Assembly (NCBI GenBank): GCA_963682175.1
Contig: OY821782.1
Span: 33,625,741 to 33,689,740, forward strand
Source: Triglochin maritima
Lineage: Eukaryota; Streptophyta; Magnoliopsida; Alismatales; Juncaginaceae
DNA length: 64,000 bases
Direction: 5' to 3'
Shown: positions 21,084 to 32,916 of the stretch, one piece after another
Layout of the letters: every line of letters begins with the position of its first letter
Numbering within the stretch: the stretch's first letter is position 1
Program-made: the position numbers and the translations under genes
Notes under the pieces: generated by a model
The model's input: only the letters and a program-made list of their open reading frames with translations
Database searches by the model: none
What the model was told of the DNA's origin: nothing

Positions 21084-21756
21084 GACGATGGTCTTGTAAC
21101 CTACAGAAAGCAAAGAGAAATTAATCCGATGAGTGTCACTGGAGGATGACAAAGTTTCTTTACATAAGCAGAAAAATAAAATAAAATCACAACTGTAAAT
21201 CTGTCACATATTAGAAATAAGTGGTAGTAATGATTGAGAACACATTTATTTGCTTCTTTGGAGCTACAAAAGACAAAATAGTTATAGGCTTATGAATCCA
21301 TGATCGAGAAACTCATGTTCAAACGAATGGTCACTTAAAGAAAATTGCTATCAAAACTAGATATGGAATTCCAAGAAAACCATGTTTAACAGAAGAGTTA
21401 ATAGATTTTTTATCAAATTCGAAAACAAAGATCAGCTAGAGAAATCAATACCAAAACTAGTTATAGAATCCATAACAAAGATTACTAGAAGAAATGAACA
21501 GCAAAAGTATGTTTGGACTTTCTTTTCAGATTCCATAACAAAGACCGGTTAGAGAGATGCATACCAAAACTTGTCAACAGAAGGAAAAAAAAAACTCATA
21601 TTGAGAAATGCATATACCCAATAGCAATACTTAATAGGAAAACACATATGAGGAAAGAAAGATTTATGCAATTCACAAAAGAATTAGATGAGAATGTTCA
21701 TACCAGAATATGATCGCAGGAAGGAAATCAGTGAGCAGAGAATCTCAGAGCCAAAT

Positions 21757-24075
21757 CAGATGGGTAGTTTATGATTGTAAGAAAGGAAGGAAGGGTTTGT
21801 TTTATAATAATAAAATATGGTTGGTTAGATTTTGGAGGGAAAATAAACGGTTGGAAGAGGAGTCCGTTATGACTTATGAGCTGTAAATAAAGTTGTAAAT
21901 TGCACTTTCCACCATTATCTTTGTCTTCCTTTCAATCATGCCCCTCTCTTTTTTTAAACGTTAATAATGTCTCCTCTACTTAATTTTATTTCAAAATTAC
22001 CTCCTTATCGTTTCCTATCAACGGTGTATCTAAAAATGTTATGAAAATTACCAACTGGGGCATCCCTTGTCTTTAGATAGTCAAAACAAAGGATCAATCC
22101 CAGTAGTCTCGTTCTAATGCTTGGGAGGTTGGGATTTTAAAACTGCGTAGTAGAGTAGAAAAAATTTAAAAAAAAGTGTTATACAAATTTACATATAATA
22201 TCTTTATCCTCTTAGGCCTTGAGTAGTATTTTGTACAATGGTTTAACCTTAATAACAAAGAAAAGACCTAAGATACTTCAGACGAAGGGAATATGAATGT
22301 CTAATCATAAGACCATTATTGATGGTACATGTATAGGTGAATCTGTTACATATCGACCACACAGTTGTTTGATTCTTTATAGCTACAGGACACAAAAGGA
22401 CTGCGATCAAAAACTAGGTTGAGGATTGAGCACAAATTTATTTGCTTGTTTTAACCTACAGAACGCAAAAAAAGATTTTATAGGTTTGGGAACCCAAGAT
22501 CAAGAAATTCATGTTCAAACAAACAATGACCTAAAGAATGTATCATCAGAATCTTTAGAGCTACAGGACACAAACGGCTGTGATCAAAGGATTGACTTGA
22601 ACAGAAACTAGTGTTCAAACTAGATTTGGAAATCCAAGAAGAGTGTTTGGATTTTCTTTTTCAATATCCATAACAAAGATCAATACCAAAAACTAGGTAG
22701 AGGAATACAGAACGCAAAAAGATATTACAGGTTTGTGATCAAGAAAATGTATTATAAGAACCAGTTTTGAAAATCCAAGAAAACCAATAAAGGTCACTTA
22801 GAAACTCATGTTGAAGCAAAGGGAATCTGAACTTTATTTACAGATTCCATAACAAAGATCGCTTACAGAAAGGAATGCTAAAACTTTTGAAATCAAATAA
22901 ATTCGCGTTGAAAGGAAATCTCACAAGTAGAGCATTTCTTTTTCAGATTGAAAACAAATATCACATAAAGAAATGAATGTTGGAGAATGAAAAAGTTTAC
23001 TAGCAACAAAGATATGAACAATGTAGAAAATAGTATGATCAAAAGGAATGACAAATCACAATAGCAAGATCAAATGTTGATACCAAACTCAGCAGCTGAT
23101 GCAGAATTCTGAGGAAGGAATGGAAGAAAGGAAGAATTTGTTTTACAATATGTCTCAATAACAAAGATTACTTACAAATGAATACCAAAGAATTGAATGG
23201 GGACTTTCATTTGGACTTTTTTTCTTCTTTCAAAATGAAAACAAGCTTCACATTGAAAAATTGATATCACTACTTAATCGAAACACATATTCAAGAATGA
23301 AAAAATATAACTTATTATGAGAACCAAAGAGAAGGTATTTTCAGATTATTTCAGATTCTGTAAGAAAGATTGCTTACAGAAATGAATACAAAACTAGATT
23401 TCGATTGAATGAAACTCACACACAAGAATCAATGGAAATACTTAATAGGAAAACATATATGAGGAAAGAAAGATTTAAGCAATTTACAAAAGAATAACTG
23501 AGAATGTTCATACCAGATTCAACAGGAAGGAAGGAAGAAAATCAGTGAACAAATTTAGAGCAGGAAGGATGGATGAGTAACTTATGATTGTAAGAACGGA
23601 AGTGTTTGTTTTATAATAATAAAATATGGTTAGTTAGATTTTGGAGGGAAAAAAGTTGCAAGACGAGTCCGTGATGAGCTGTAAATTAAAGGGGTAAATT
23701 TCACTTTCCACCATTATCTTTGTCTTCCTTTCAATTATACCCCTCTCTTTTTTTAAACGTTAATAACCTCTCCTCTCCTTAATTTTATTTCAAAATTATC
23801 TCTATTGTTTCCTATCAACAGTTTATCTATCTAAAAGTGTTATAGAAATTACCAACTGGGGCATCCCTTGTCTTGACTGATCGATTCCCAGCAGTTCCAA
23901 TCTAATGCTTGGAAGGTTGGGATTTTAAAATGGGGTAGTAGAGTAGATAAAATAAAAAAATTACATATAATATCTTTATCCTCTTAGGCCTTGAGTAGTA
24001 TTTTGTACAATGGTTTAACCTTAATAACAAAGAAAAGACCTAAGATACTACAGACAAAAGAAATACGACTGTCTT
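21757..24075. repeat. Duplicated flank of module B
   Basis: 21757-22290 is repeated at 23565-24075 (GTTTATGATTGTAAGAA, TTTATAATAATAAAATATGGTT, CACTTTCCACCATTATCTTTG, CCTTAGGCCTTGAGTAGTATT). Between them, 22390-23560 holds the same decayed repeat phrases as 6160-7410, ending with a third copy of ATGAGGAAAGAAAGATTTA..AATGTTCATACCAGA (23455-23517; others at 7296 and 21650). The short frame at 22426-22611 is not supported by anything. Confidence 0.55.
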
Positions 24076-24653
24076 ATCATAAGACTAGCATTGCTGAACA
24101 AAAAGTGAAGTAGGTACACACATATATATAGGTGAAATAGGAAATCAAGAGGTCAAAGAAAATATTGAAATGGAAATCAAATATTACCTTTTGTTTGTTG
24201 ATGGCTCATTTATCTAAAGATTGTTAATTGCTTCAACCTAGCGATCATACATTGTTATGGAAAAGGCCCATCCATTTCGCACACCTAGAGTTTCTGGCAT
24301 AACATTGAACACCTTGAGTGCAACCCATATACAACCAAGAAGATGCAACGGACCTTTGACGATGCACTCCAAAAAACAACCAATGACCAATACATATGCA
24401 ACCAAACCGATCCACATGCGAACAAAACAATCCACGTGGATTTAAGAAGTTTCATCGTATCAAAACCAGAAGCCAAATAAAAAGGGTACAAGATAGAGAT
24501 AAAATTCTTTCCATGTTCGATATTCTTCATCAATCCTTAAGAAATCACTCATTAATGTACAAGTACACAAAAAGTGTGAATATGAACTATGTTATGCACA
24601 AAGTTGACAGACATTTTTTGTACACTTTAGAGACTTATGACCTTATTTATTTA
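24076..24653. other. Unassigned AT-rich stretch
   Basis: A minus-strand open frame (24238-24435) is rich in hydrophobic residues (LVAYVLVIGCFLECIVKGPL) but frames on both strands overlap it, and I recognise no family. 24595-24655 (GCACAAAGTTGACAGAC..TTTTTTGTACACTT) is shared with 13022-13082. Nothing else is visible. Confidence 0.3.
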
Positions 24654-26897
24654 TGTAACGCCTCTAATCCATGCTCGGGACACAACAGTCAAACATAACC
24701 CATAAACAAGCAAAAAAAACATTAACTAACAATAGTCAAGTCGAGACCTTAATTAAAAACATAACATAAAGTCAATATCAGAGTACATTGATGCAAAAGA
24801 GAAATACAAGAAACTGTAAATTCCTACTACATGACTACTAAAAGAAGTATGAAATACATGACAACTGAGCTCAACAGATCTAGTACACGCGTTCCAAGCC
24901 CAAGTCGTCTCCAGCCACCTATCGTGTCTCACATGCACACAGACAAATCACGTCAGAGTCTCGAATCAAGACCTCGTACACCACCCCAACCCGACACCAT
25001 ACTAAGTCCACGCCGTCCGTACGGCTCACAGGACTAGGCCACGCCGTCTAAAGGGCTCACAAACTAGGTCACGTCGACCACACGGCTCACACTGGTCTCG
25101 TGTCCCAAGATGACCACGCGTCTCAGCGAAGCCGAGCGTGCACCTCGACCCCACCGCGCATCCGGCCCACAAGGCAACGCCCTACTTCAACCACGCACCC
25201 GAGTCAGTGAGCAACGCTCCCTAACGATCACTCGTCACAACGTTGGTGAGCTGACCAGTCCCGCATCCGGCTCCGGGAATCCAACCACACGCCCGAGCCC
25301 GTCAGCAACGCTTCAACGGTCACTCATCACAACGTTGGTAAATCATCATGCACTGCCCCAACACAGGGGAAATTACTCTAACATCCAGTCATACGTGCCT
25401 TACATGTCATCCTCGCCACCCGACACACGCCTGAGTCCGTGAGCAACGCTCCAACGGTCACTCATCACAACGTAGGTGGGCAACCGGTTCCACGAACCTC
25501 TCTCTCACAAACATACATAAGGCAAGTTGGTAAACGCAATTCACCCCAAAAGTACAAGTTATGAAGCCCCAACAAGATATAGAGCAATAAGCATAAACAA
25601 GACTAGATGATCGTAAAAATTTCAGGGTAAAACTATAGCTCTAAACCCACAATGAAATGTACAAGGTTATAAGCGTAATTCTCCTAATCTTCCTTACAAA
25701 TCATAATTCTCATAAGTTCAGGAAAAAAATAGTAAATTACTCAACCAATGTAATTGACTACGCATGTCTGAAAAGTCCATGGAAAAGAGCAATTTTCCCT
25801 AAATTAAATTATTTCTTACAATTATGAAAATTCCAAGGTTTTTCCAGCAAATAATCCAATTATTAATTAATTAAACAAATACAATAAAATCCAGGGGTTT
25901 CAAGGCAATTAATCCGATTATTCATATTTTAATCAAATACCATTAAATTACATGATTTATGCTGCAATTAACCCATATGAACTTATTCAACCAAATATTA
26001 ATAAAATCCAGGAGGACGACACCACCAGGCGTCGGTGCTTCGACGAGCAGGCCCGAAAGGTGCTTGTTTTGGCCACGCATATCGCCGTGACAACGATGAT
26101 TTAAGAACCCAAAGCTTTTAAGGAAATTAATCCAGATTAAGAGTGTTTAATGTTAATTGGATTTATGTGTGATTTTAGGTGAAGTTGAGGGTTGAGTGCA
26201 ATTTACCCTTGCCTTTTCCATGTGTGGTGGTGAGAGGAGGAGTTGAGAGGCGGTGGAGTTGGTGGGTACAAGAGGGGTGTTGGGCTTGTGTGAAACACGA
26301 CTCTCCTCCCAAAACCTCTCTCTCTCCCTATCCTAGCTCTCTCTCCCTCGCAAGTTTGTTCCAGTGGCAAGGGTGATAGAAGAAGAAGTGAACGGCTAGA
26401 AGAGTTTGGAAGAGAGAAGAAGAGGAAATAAAGGTAGGGTAGAGGGTTTTTTAGTTAATTAGTTGGATTTGATTTTGGTGTGTTCAATAATTTCTGATGT
26501 TGATTATTAGTTGTTAGGGTTGTGCAAGATGAGATAAAAGAAAAGAGGAAATAAGAAACCTGGACATTTGATTTGGGTTGCGAATCAAGGTTGTGGTTGC
26601 AAGACATGCAAGTCGAATTCGGATGGGGGTTCCAGATTGTTGTGCATATTATTTGTAATGCATGTCTCTTGATTGTGCTCATTGACTGAATGTCTTATTC
26701 TGTATTATTTTTCACATGATTTTTATTTTAATTGATTGACGGTTGGATCTTGCAGGCTGTCGAGCTCACAAATTATTGATTATTTATGGGTCAATCAGAT
26801 GAATTAATTATCAAAGTGCACAACGGTTAAGATCGTGGATCGTATTAACGCACCAGGTTCGGACGGATAAGCATTTGTCCGAGCTCGGGACGTTACA
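24654..26897. repeat. LTR-like region with TGTAACG/CGTTACA ends
   Basis: The region begins TGTAACGCC and ends CGGGACGTTACA, matching the end style of the gypsy LTRs (CGGGACGTTACA at 9223 and 31704). The two ends face each other, so this may be two LTR pieces in opposite orientation rather than one element. No flanking duplication or PBS was found. 26200-26400 has the CT-rich leader-like composition seen in the gypsy LTRs. Internal open frames (for example 25110-25442) follow repeats and are not genes. Confidence 0.35.
25002..25492. repeat. Two sets of short GC-rich direct repeats
   Basis: Three ~30-bp units built on CTAGGCCACGCCGTC..GGCTCACA lie at 25002-25092. Three copies of a ~45-bp unit GAGTCCGTGAGCAACGCT..ACGGTCACTCATCACAACGTTGGT have their GCAACGCT cores near 25211, 25305 and 25443. 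This GC-rich block contrasts with AT-rich surroundings and sits inside the LTR-like region, where the gypsy LTRs carry their own iterated motifs. Confidence 0.6.
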
Positions 26898-27432
26898 GAT
26901 GAAGAAGGTGGCCAAGACAGGTCAGGTGGAGGTCGAGAATAAGTGGAGGAGGTGGCAGGTAGTCGACCGTAGGGCGAAGAATGTCCCCACACATTGTCGG
27001 AGCTCAGAGGATGCCGGGGGGGACCGGGAATTGGATGGGTTTAGGATTGGGTTGGATGGAGAAGAAAATGGGGGGGGGGGGGGGGGGGGGGGGGAAGGTG
27101 AGGGGAGGGGAGGAGTCGGGTGCAACAATTTCTTTGTCAAAACAATATGTCACTGCATAGAGGAAAGAACTGTATCAGATCATAGGAATACTTAAACATC
27201 AAGACTTCAACTCAAAATGGCTTAAACCCCGCAAAATTATCAAAAATTCCATCCCAGCCGTTGATCTTAGAAAACTTGGTAACTTATTGACAAACCACCC
27301 AACCACCCTTAATTGACTGCAACAACCATAAGAGGATTTGATTTCTCTTATTAATAAAATATAACAGAGGTGTTAAGAGCTATACTTCCATGACACACTT
27401 AACTTCTGTTCCGTCTGAATGCTACTTTTATG
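26898..27432. other. Unassigned sequence with a poly-G tract
   Basis: Follows the CGTTACA end at 26897 directly, but no PBS or gag is recognisable. It contains an uninterrupted run of 25 G at 27070-27094. The open frames on both strands around the G run are composition artefacts. Confidence 0.4.
27070..27094. repeat. Poly-G run of 25
   Basis: An uninterrupted run of 25 G, ending in AAGGTGAGGGGAGGGGAGG. It is able to form a G-quadruplex and is also a place where read or assembly errors are likely. Confidence 0.9.
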
Positions 27433-28022
27433 GAAAATGAGATACTTAATTTATTACGGTGGGTATCCTATATTTTTAAAAAGAGCAAATTACAGTTTAT
27501 ACTCCTCAACTATGTTTGATTAACACTTTGACCTTTTAAACTTTAAAATATCACACTTATACCGTTTAAACTTTGATTTGTGTAACACTTACATCTCATT
27601 TCCATAAAAAAATTATTATTTTTCAACAAAATCATCGTTTTTCTCATTTTTTGTGTTTTTGTCAAACATACTTTTAATATATCTTTGTAATAAAGTTCCA
27701 ATCGAATTGGACGTCGGATATGTTTCAAATTTTGGTCGAATTTTGAACCAACCTACCCAAATACGAGTAAAAATTGACTCTGATTTGATTCCAACTTTAC
27801 TGTAGGATATATTAAAAGCATGTTTGACAAACAACACAAAACAATTTGAGAAAAAACGATGAATTTGTTGAAAAATAAAAAAAGTATGATGGACAATGAG
27901 TCTAAGTGTTACACAAATCAAAGTTTAAAAGTGTAAGTGTAACGTTTTAAAGTTGAAGATGTCAGATTGTTACTCGATCAGTTAAAGGGGCAAATTGTAA
28001 TTTACTATTCTTAAAACGAGGT
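27433..28022. mobile_element. Foldback-type DNA element with long inverted repeats
   Basis: The left end (GAGCAAATTACAG..TAACACTTTGACC..AAAATATCACACTTA) and the right end (28015 back to 27900) are imperfect inverted repeats of about 130 bp; the right arm reads GCAAATTGTAATTTAC at its end. About 300 bp of AT-rich sequence without a gene lies between them. A second, damaged copy is at 11506-11998. Resembles common plant non-autonomous MULE-like foldback elements. Exact ends and target duplication not resolved. Confidence 0.6.
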
Positions 28023-29520
28023 AAAGTTGTAATCTCTTTATTATTAATACATTTGGTACGTAGTACGACCAATTGGACATTTTTGTGAATTTTGTATTAA
28101 GTCCTTAGAGTTGGTAGAAAATCTTTAAAATTGGATTGATTTTTTATGATGATTTTTTTCTTGATAGTATTTTACAATGGAAAGTTTGTATATGCATTAT
28201 TATAAATTCTTGAATTTTTATGTGTATAATTTTCCTATTTTAAGTAACACTACTTTAAGTTGGAATTGTGAGCTATATTGAATATTTTTGTGAGATATAC
28301 AGAACTTATTGTCATTGTTTGAGAATCTTCAATGATAAAGAATTATATATGGTACAAACCGCACCATGTAATGTACAAGTTTTAGTCTACTTTAATATAA
28401 ATTTCTCTGGTCCGTTTGGAATCAACATCTTAGTGATTATATTTTGATCACCAAAAATCAAGAATCAAACGTGATTTACAATTCACATCTACAAACTTGG
28501 AAATGAATTTACAATTAGGACTAAGGTAGATCATTGTGGTTTGTGGGTGCATCGTCCTCACAAGAATTTTGCAAAATCAATCCAAAGTACTTACTTTTTA
28601 TTCAAAAGTTCCGTGATATTGCAATAATGGCAAAGTTAAGGTTGAATTGCATTTTGATTGCAAAACTGGGTAAAAACTCCTCGCATTTTGTCCTGAATAT
28701 ATATTTACACTGGCAAGTTTTAATTAAATGAAAGCATCTTAATTTAGGTTGGTTGTGTGGTTGAAGTTTATCTTGAGATGATTTCATTTTAATTGCCATT
28801 TTGTAATGGTGTGATGATTTTACTTATTATTTTTATTTCTTTCTTTGACTAGTTTTATGCCACTGGTAACTTAGATATGATTCAAAGGTATTTTTGTAGG
28901 CATCAATTACAAATTTACAATCCAAGAGTTTAATATTGAAACGAGATAAAGTAGTCATAAGGAGACAATGATTTTTTTTTTTGAAACGAGATAAAATAGT
29001 CACAAGGAGACGATGATGCAATCCAGATGTTCTTGCCAATCTTGTCTAACAACCCCGTCGTCCTGGAGAAATGATTTTGCATTTTTAAATGTCATTTTAC
29101 TTTGTTTAAACTATTTTTAGAAACACACTGTTAACTTACTACGATTTTAGGGTTTAGTGTTAATTGTTGTTGATAAATTAATACAGCAAAATATACAAAT
29201 TTTAAGATATTTGATTTCGTATTTTCCAAAAAAAACAAGATAATATTTCATTTAAAAATAATATTTTTGGACTAATTCGAGTCTTATAGAACCATTCCAA
29301 TTTTGACTATCAAGTTCATAATGAAGTTTCCTCCTACCTGAGTTATTAAAACTAATTTCTCATGTATCATGTTAAACTTGAGTTATGATGTAGTCTTTGT
29401 TTGATATCAATACAGAATTTATATTAAGAATTAGATAGTTGACAAAGAACATGAAATTGTATCCTACTTAAATTAACTAATTTCATTAAATCTATGGAAA
29501 AATAAATAACTAAATGTTTC
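28023..29520. other. AT-rich intergenic stretch
   Basis: No gene recognised. A 36-bp word (GAAACGAGATAAA..AGTCA.AAGGAGAC.ATGAT) occurs twice in direct orientation at 28938 and 28982, separated by a T run. A few short open frames around 28534-29039 have no supporting features. Confidence 0.4.
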
Positions 29521-31704
29521 TGTTATGTCCCTAAACCGGATTAGGATTGGATTAGGGTTAATTTGGGTTAGAAGATGGGTTTGCATAGGGATGGAGGAAG
29601 GAGTGGTGGATGTGATGGGAAGTATGGGTTGGGGTGTAGGGTGATGGTGTAGGGTGAGGGAGAGGTGATGGGGTGTGGGGTTATTTAAGTGTTTCTCTCT
29701 CTCTCTCTCTCTCTCTCTTTTCCTTACTTGCACTCTCTCACTCTCTCTCCACTTTTCTGTCCGGCGACCAGAGGAGGAAGAAGGCTCGGAGGTTCCGGCG
29801 TGAGGAGGTCGTCGCGGGGAGGAGGACGCGCGTGAGGAGGACGGAGGCGTAAGCTTGCTCCGGCGTTTCATCGTCTTCATTTGAGGTATGCCGCTCCTTA
29901 GTGTGGTTTGTTGTTGACCCTCATGTGAGGGATGCGTTGGTCGAGTCGGGGGAGGTCGGAGGCCTCTCCGGCGACGCGTTTCTTCGTAAAACCTCGGCTG
30001 GCGCGAGGTTGAAGACGACCAACGGTCGACCGTTTTAGCACTGTTTGCCCGACTTTAACCTTCACCGGTCGAACGATGCCTTGGGGCGGTCGACCGGTAG
30101 TGCATTATTGCTGGTGAGTTGGGATTTTCTACCTGTTATCGGTCGACCGGTCCTTGTTGTGTTCGACCGGAACTTAAGTGTACCTGTTAGTTTTGCATGA
30201 TTTGTTCGACCGATTTTATATTGCGTTCGACCGATTGCATGTCTGTTCGACCGGTAGTATGTTTACGTTCGACCGTTTGATGACGTAGAATACTAGGTTG
30301 ACCCTGTCTGTTTTCGGTCGACCGAGACCCCTGAGTCGGTCGACCGATAGAGTGGAATTTAATGTTGACCAGACTCCGGATTTTGACCTCGTTCGGTCGA
30401 CCGGTTTTAGACTTTTGTTCGACCGTTTGGGAATTAGTGTTGCGCAGTGAGTTCTACCGATTCAGACTTTCGGTCGATCGAATTCCTCGTGGAAACGGTC
30501 GACCGGTTAGACTATTTCGGTCGACCGAATCTGCTCAGAACTGAATTCCTGGGTCCCGTTGTGAATGCCAACTCTGTCCACGGAAACCCGTGTCCTCGCC
30601 TTGTGCGTGAGCCGGGAGGTGACGGTGGGCGCGTGATGCGTGCCTGCCCAGGGACCGCCGTTGGGAAGAGTGTGGGTGTTCGGGACGCGTCACCTCCATG
30701 TATGGACCGTGACTTTTGAGATGATTGTTGGCACTTTGTAGTATAGCAGGCCTGAGGGATCGCGGATCCCAGTGTTGATGTTGTGCGGGCACGCAACTGG
30801 CGTTGGGTGAGGTGACTACCGGCCCTTGGGGCTACGGAGGTCGCTGCCCTGCTTTTATAGCGGCGCGGTTGGTGTTCGCGGCTCGAGGAGCCCGATGACC
30901 TGGCAGACTTCGGTCTGGATCTGTCCGATGCTGTGCCGGACTGTTGTGTTGGACCACCGATGCTGTGCCGGTGATGCCGCCGAGGTTGTGCCGGCGATGA
31001 TGATTGTTGGGCCGAGGCTGTGTCGGCTATGTTGTTTTCCTCGGCTGGGCACCTACCGAGATGATGTTGTTATACCTTCCGGGCGACGGCCCCGTTGGTC
31101 CCTGTGGCCCCGACCACTGAGATTTACAGATCTGTTTCTATCGGCGCGTAGACGTGACAGAGGCTCCCTGCCGAACCCTTGAGTAGTGTAGCTGCGTGTG
31201 GGGGGTGCGATGTCGCGGGCTACTAGACTGCATGTGCCTGCAGTAGGTCTCCTCGGGAGACCCGATGATTGATTGTCGGACTGATGTCCTGTTTTACCCT
31301 TCGGGGGAACTGTTTTCCATATCTGTTGATGCCATGACATGCTACTAGTATGATAGGTTCATTATGTGATGCATGCATATAGGTGAGTTGGTATACGGGG
31401 TTTCCTTCTGGAAACTCAGGCATTGTTGTTGCATCTTTTTCAGGACCGCAGTAGGTCCGGGTGGGTGGTGACCGAGGACGGAGCGCTTTGGAGTCGGATC
31501 CTCTTCGGCAGTTGCTAGACCGTACGACTACTTGTATTCTATTCCATTGTATCAGTTTTGTAGTTGTACTTCTTTTGGAAAACTCCTTGTATTTTGGGTG
31601 CACCCGGATTTATATATTTATATATTAGTGACGTTCCCGCGTGAGTTCTCTGTTATGTTGGTTATTTTGAAATTTTAAATCTTCCGCTGTTTCGGGACGT
31701 TACA
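29521..31704 (+). repeat. Ty3/gypsy 5' LTR, copy 2
   Basis: Begins TGTTATGTCCC and ends CGGGACGTTACA. A (CT)n run is at 29693-29717, ahead of the leader-like section. The palindrome array is at 30023-30527, and imperfect repeats built on CCGATGCTGTGCCGG-type words are at about 30915-31040. The last ~550 bp match the other gypsy LTRs. Open frames on both strands within 30447-31603 arise from the GC-rich repeats and are not genes. Confidence 0.85.
30023..30527. repeat. Array of paired CGGTCGACCG palindromes, 20-22-bp spacing
   Basis: Pair starts are 30066/30087, 30140/30160, 30203/30224, 30244/30266, 30315/30337, 30394/30416, 30450/30471 and 30496/30518 (21, 20, 21, 22, 22, 22, 21, 22 bp). A further site at 30023 has a decayed partner near 30045. 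The pairs correspond broadly to those of copy 1, with some gained, lost or altered sites. Confidence 0.85.
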
Positions 31705-31707
31705 ACT

Positions 31708-31721
31708 TGGTATCAGAGCGG
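31708..31721 (+). other. Primer-binding site, tRNA-Met
   Basis: TGGTATCAGAGCGG starts three bases after the LTR end, as in copy 1, and pairs with the initiator tRNA-Met 3' end. Confidence 0.85.
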
Positions 31722-31836
31722 TCGATTCCTGTGTCTTCGTCTAAAGAACCACCCTTAGGAGTAGTGCTAGAGGCATGCATTAATTTCGTAGCTCATGCAT
31801 GCATTGTTGCTTATCTGTTGATTGTTGTGGTGACAG

Positions 31837-32271
31837 ATGGCACCTAGGCGTGTGAGGAGTTCTCCACGCGATCGTGATCCCAGTGACGACACTTCAGGTG
31901 CTCAGTGGGACAGGCTGGGCGAGTTTCTGGAGCGTCAGGCTGCTCAGAGCGCTCAGAGCGGGGTGGGAGCTGAGCACGATCGGTTCATGCGTCAGCACCC
32001 GCCGACTTTTGATGGCAGGAGGGCCCCAGAGGTTGCAGAGGACTGGGTCTTCAGGATGGAGAAGATCTTCCGCGCTATTGGTGTAGCACTAGGGAGGATG
32101 GTGGAGCTGGCCACCTATGTGTTTGATGGCGAGGCCGCCAACTGGTGGAGATCTACGTCCACAGTGTTGTTTGATGATCGCGTGGATGTGAGCTGGGAGG
32201 AGTTCTTGGAGGTGTTTCATGAGCAGTACTTTCCCCAGCATGTCAGAGATCAGAAGAGGGAGGAGTGCTAA
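31837..32271 (+). pseudogene. Gag, N-terminal part
   Basis: ATG at 31837 opens MAPRRVRSSPRDRD, near-identical to the copy-1 gag. It continues through FDGRRAPEVAEDWVFRMEKI, YVFDGEAANWW and SWEEFLEVFHEQYFPQHV, then stops at TAA 32269-32271 where the homology ends (after QKREE). The stop belongs to the joined sequence. The remaining gag, the knuckle and all of pol are gone. Confidence 0.8.
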
Positions 32272-32498
32272 AACATCATTCAAAAATTTAAGTGCTAATA
32301 CATGGAAGATTTTCAACGGCGTATCAATATTTAAGTGCTAAAACATCAATCAAAAATTTACTTACAAAGTAACAAAGTACATAACAAAGTTACCATTGTG
32401 ATTAACATCTGTTTCGATCGATATATTCGAATTTGTTTAGTAGAAGATAATCAATAAGTATAGGATCTGTTTTAAATATGGTTTCGAATACGATAAAT
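32272..32498. other. Join between gypsy and hAT element
   Basis: Contains AAGTGCTAAAACATCA.TCAAAAATTTA twice (32272 and 32332). 32415-32480 is shared with 12700-12762. No gene. Confidence 0.4.
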
Positions 32499-32916
32499 AT
32501 GTTCAGGTAGGCAGTCGCCTAGGTGGTAGGCGGTCGCCCGTCGTGGTGGTCGCCTGGGCGATCGCTTTGCCTAGGCGAGCTCCTTTTTTATTTTATTTTT
32601 CAAAAATTACAAGTTTGTCACTACCTCAAATCCTATATAAACCCCTCCAAACCTCTTCATTTTTCACACATCTCTCATTCTCTTCTTCTTCATAATTCTA
32701 TTCTCGTCATCAAGTTTCCTAATCACCAAGTTTTTGCGATTAAGTCTTCGGTCTGGTGCTTAGTTTTGAAGTTGGAAAGTGAAGTCTTCGATCCGGTTCG
32801 TCATTCTTCAACCGTCAAAATCAAGTGCACTCTTTCTAACTTCTCTTTAGAATTAAATTAATTAGTATTTTATTTTCATATTAGTCTAAATTTTTATATT
32901 AGTCTAGTTTTAGGAT

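Larger units (their letters stand above)
17641..21756 (-). repeat. Gene-fragment module, copy B (most complete)
   Basis: About 4.1 kb similar to copy A. Relative to A it has an additional block (about 18665-19300) that duplicates part of the module itself and carries the acetolactate synthase exon, and it has the GTE-like exons 2-4 that A lost. The module's gene-like pieces are all on the minus strand. Several unrelated gene pieces in one mobile-looking unit fit a Pack-MULE or Helitron-type capture, but I could not find decisive ends such as long TIRs with 9-bp duplications, or a CTRR end with a hairpin. Confidence 0.6.
29521..32271 (+). mobile_element. Ty3/gypsy retrotransposon, second copy, truncated in gag
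   Basis: LTR 29521-31704, PBS 31708-31721 and gag from 31837, in the same order and orientation as at 7414. The element breaks off in gag at about 32268. No 3' LTR is visible. The LTR is 2184 bp against 1810 bp in copy 1, the difference lying largely in the central repeat section (about 30540-31050). Confidence 0.85.

Noticed and set aside
24238..24435. A small membrane protein on the minus strand
   Set aside because: Hydrophobic but with open frames on both strands, no start context, no relatives recognised. Left as unassigned.
26875..27195. A coding frame through the poly-G tract (Gly-rich protein)
   Set aside because: Both strands are open because of the G run; there is no codon structure or domain.
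29473..29880. A 135-codon minus-strand frame
   Set aside because: It spans the LTR start and a (CT)n run; the residues (RERERERE, HHHP) reflect composition.
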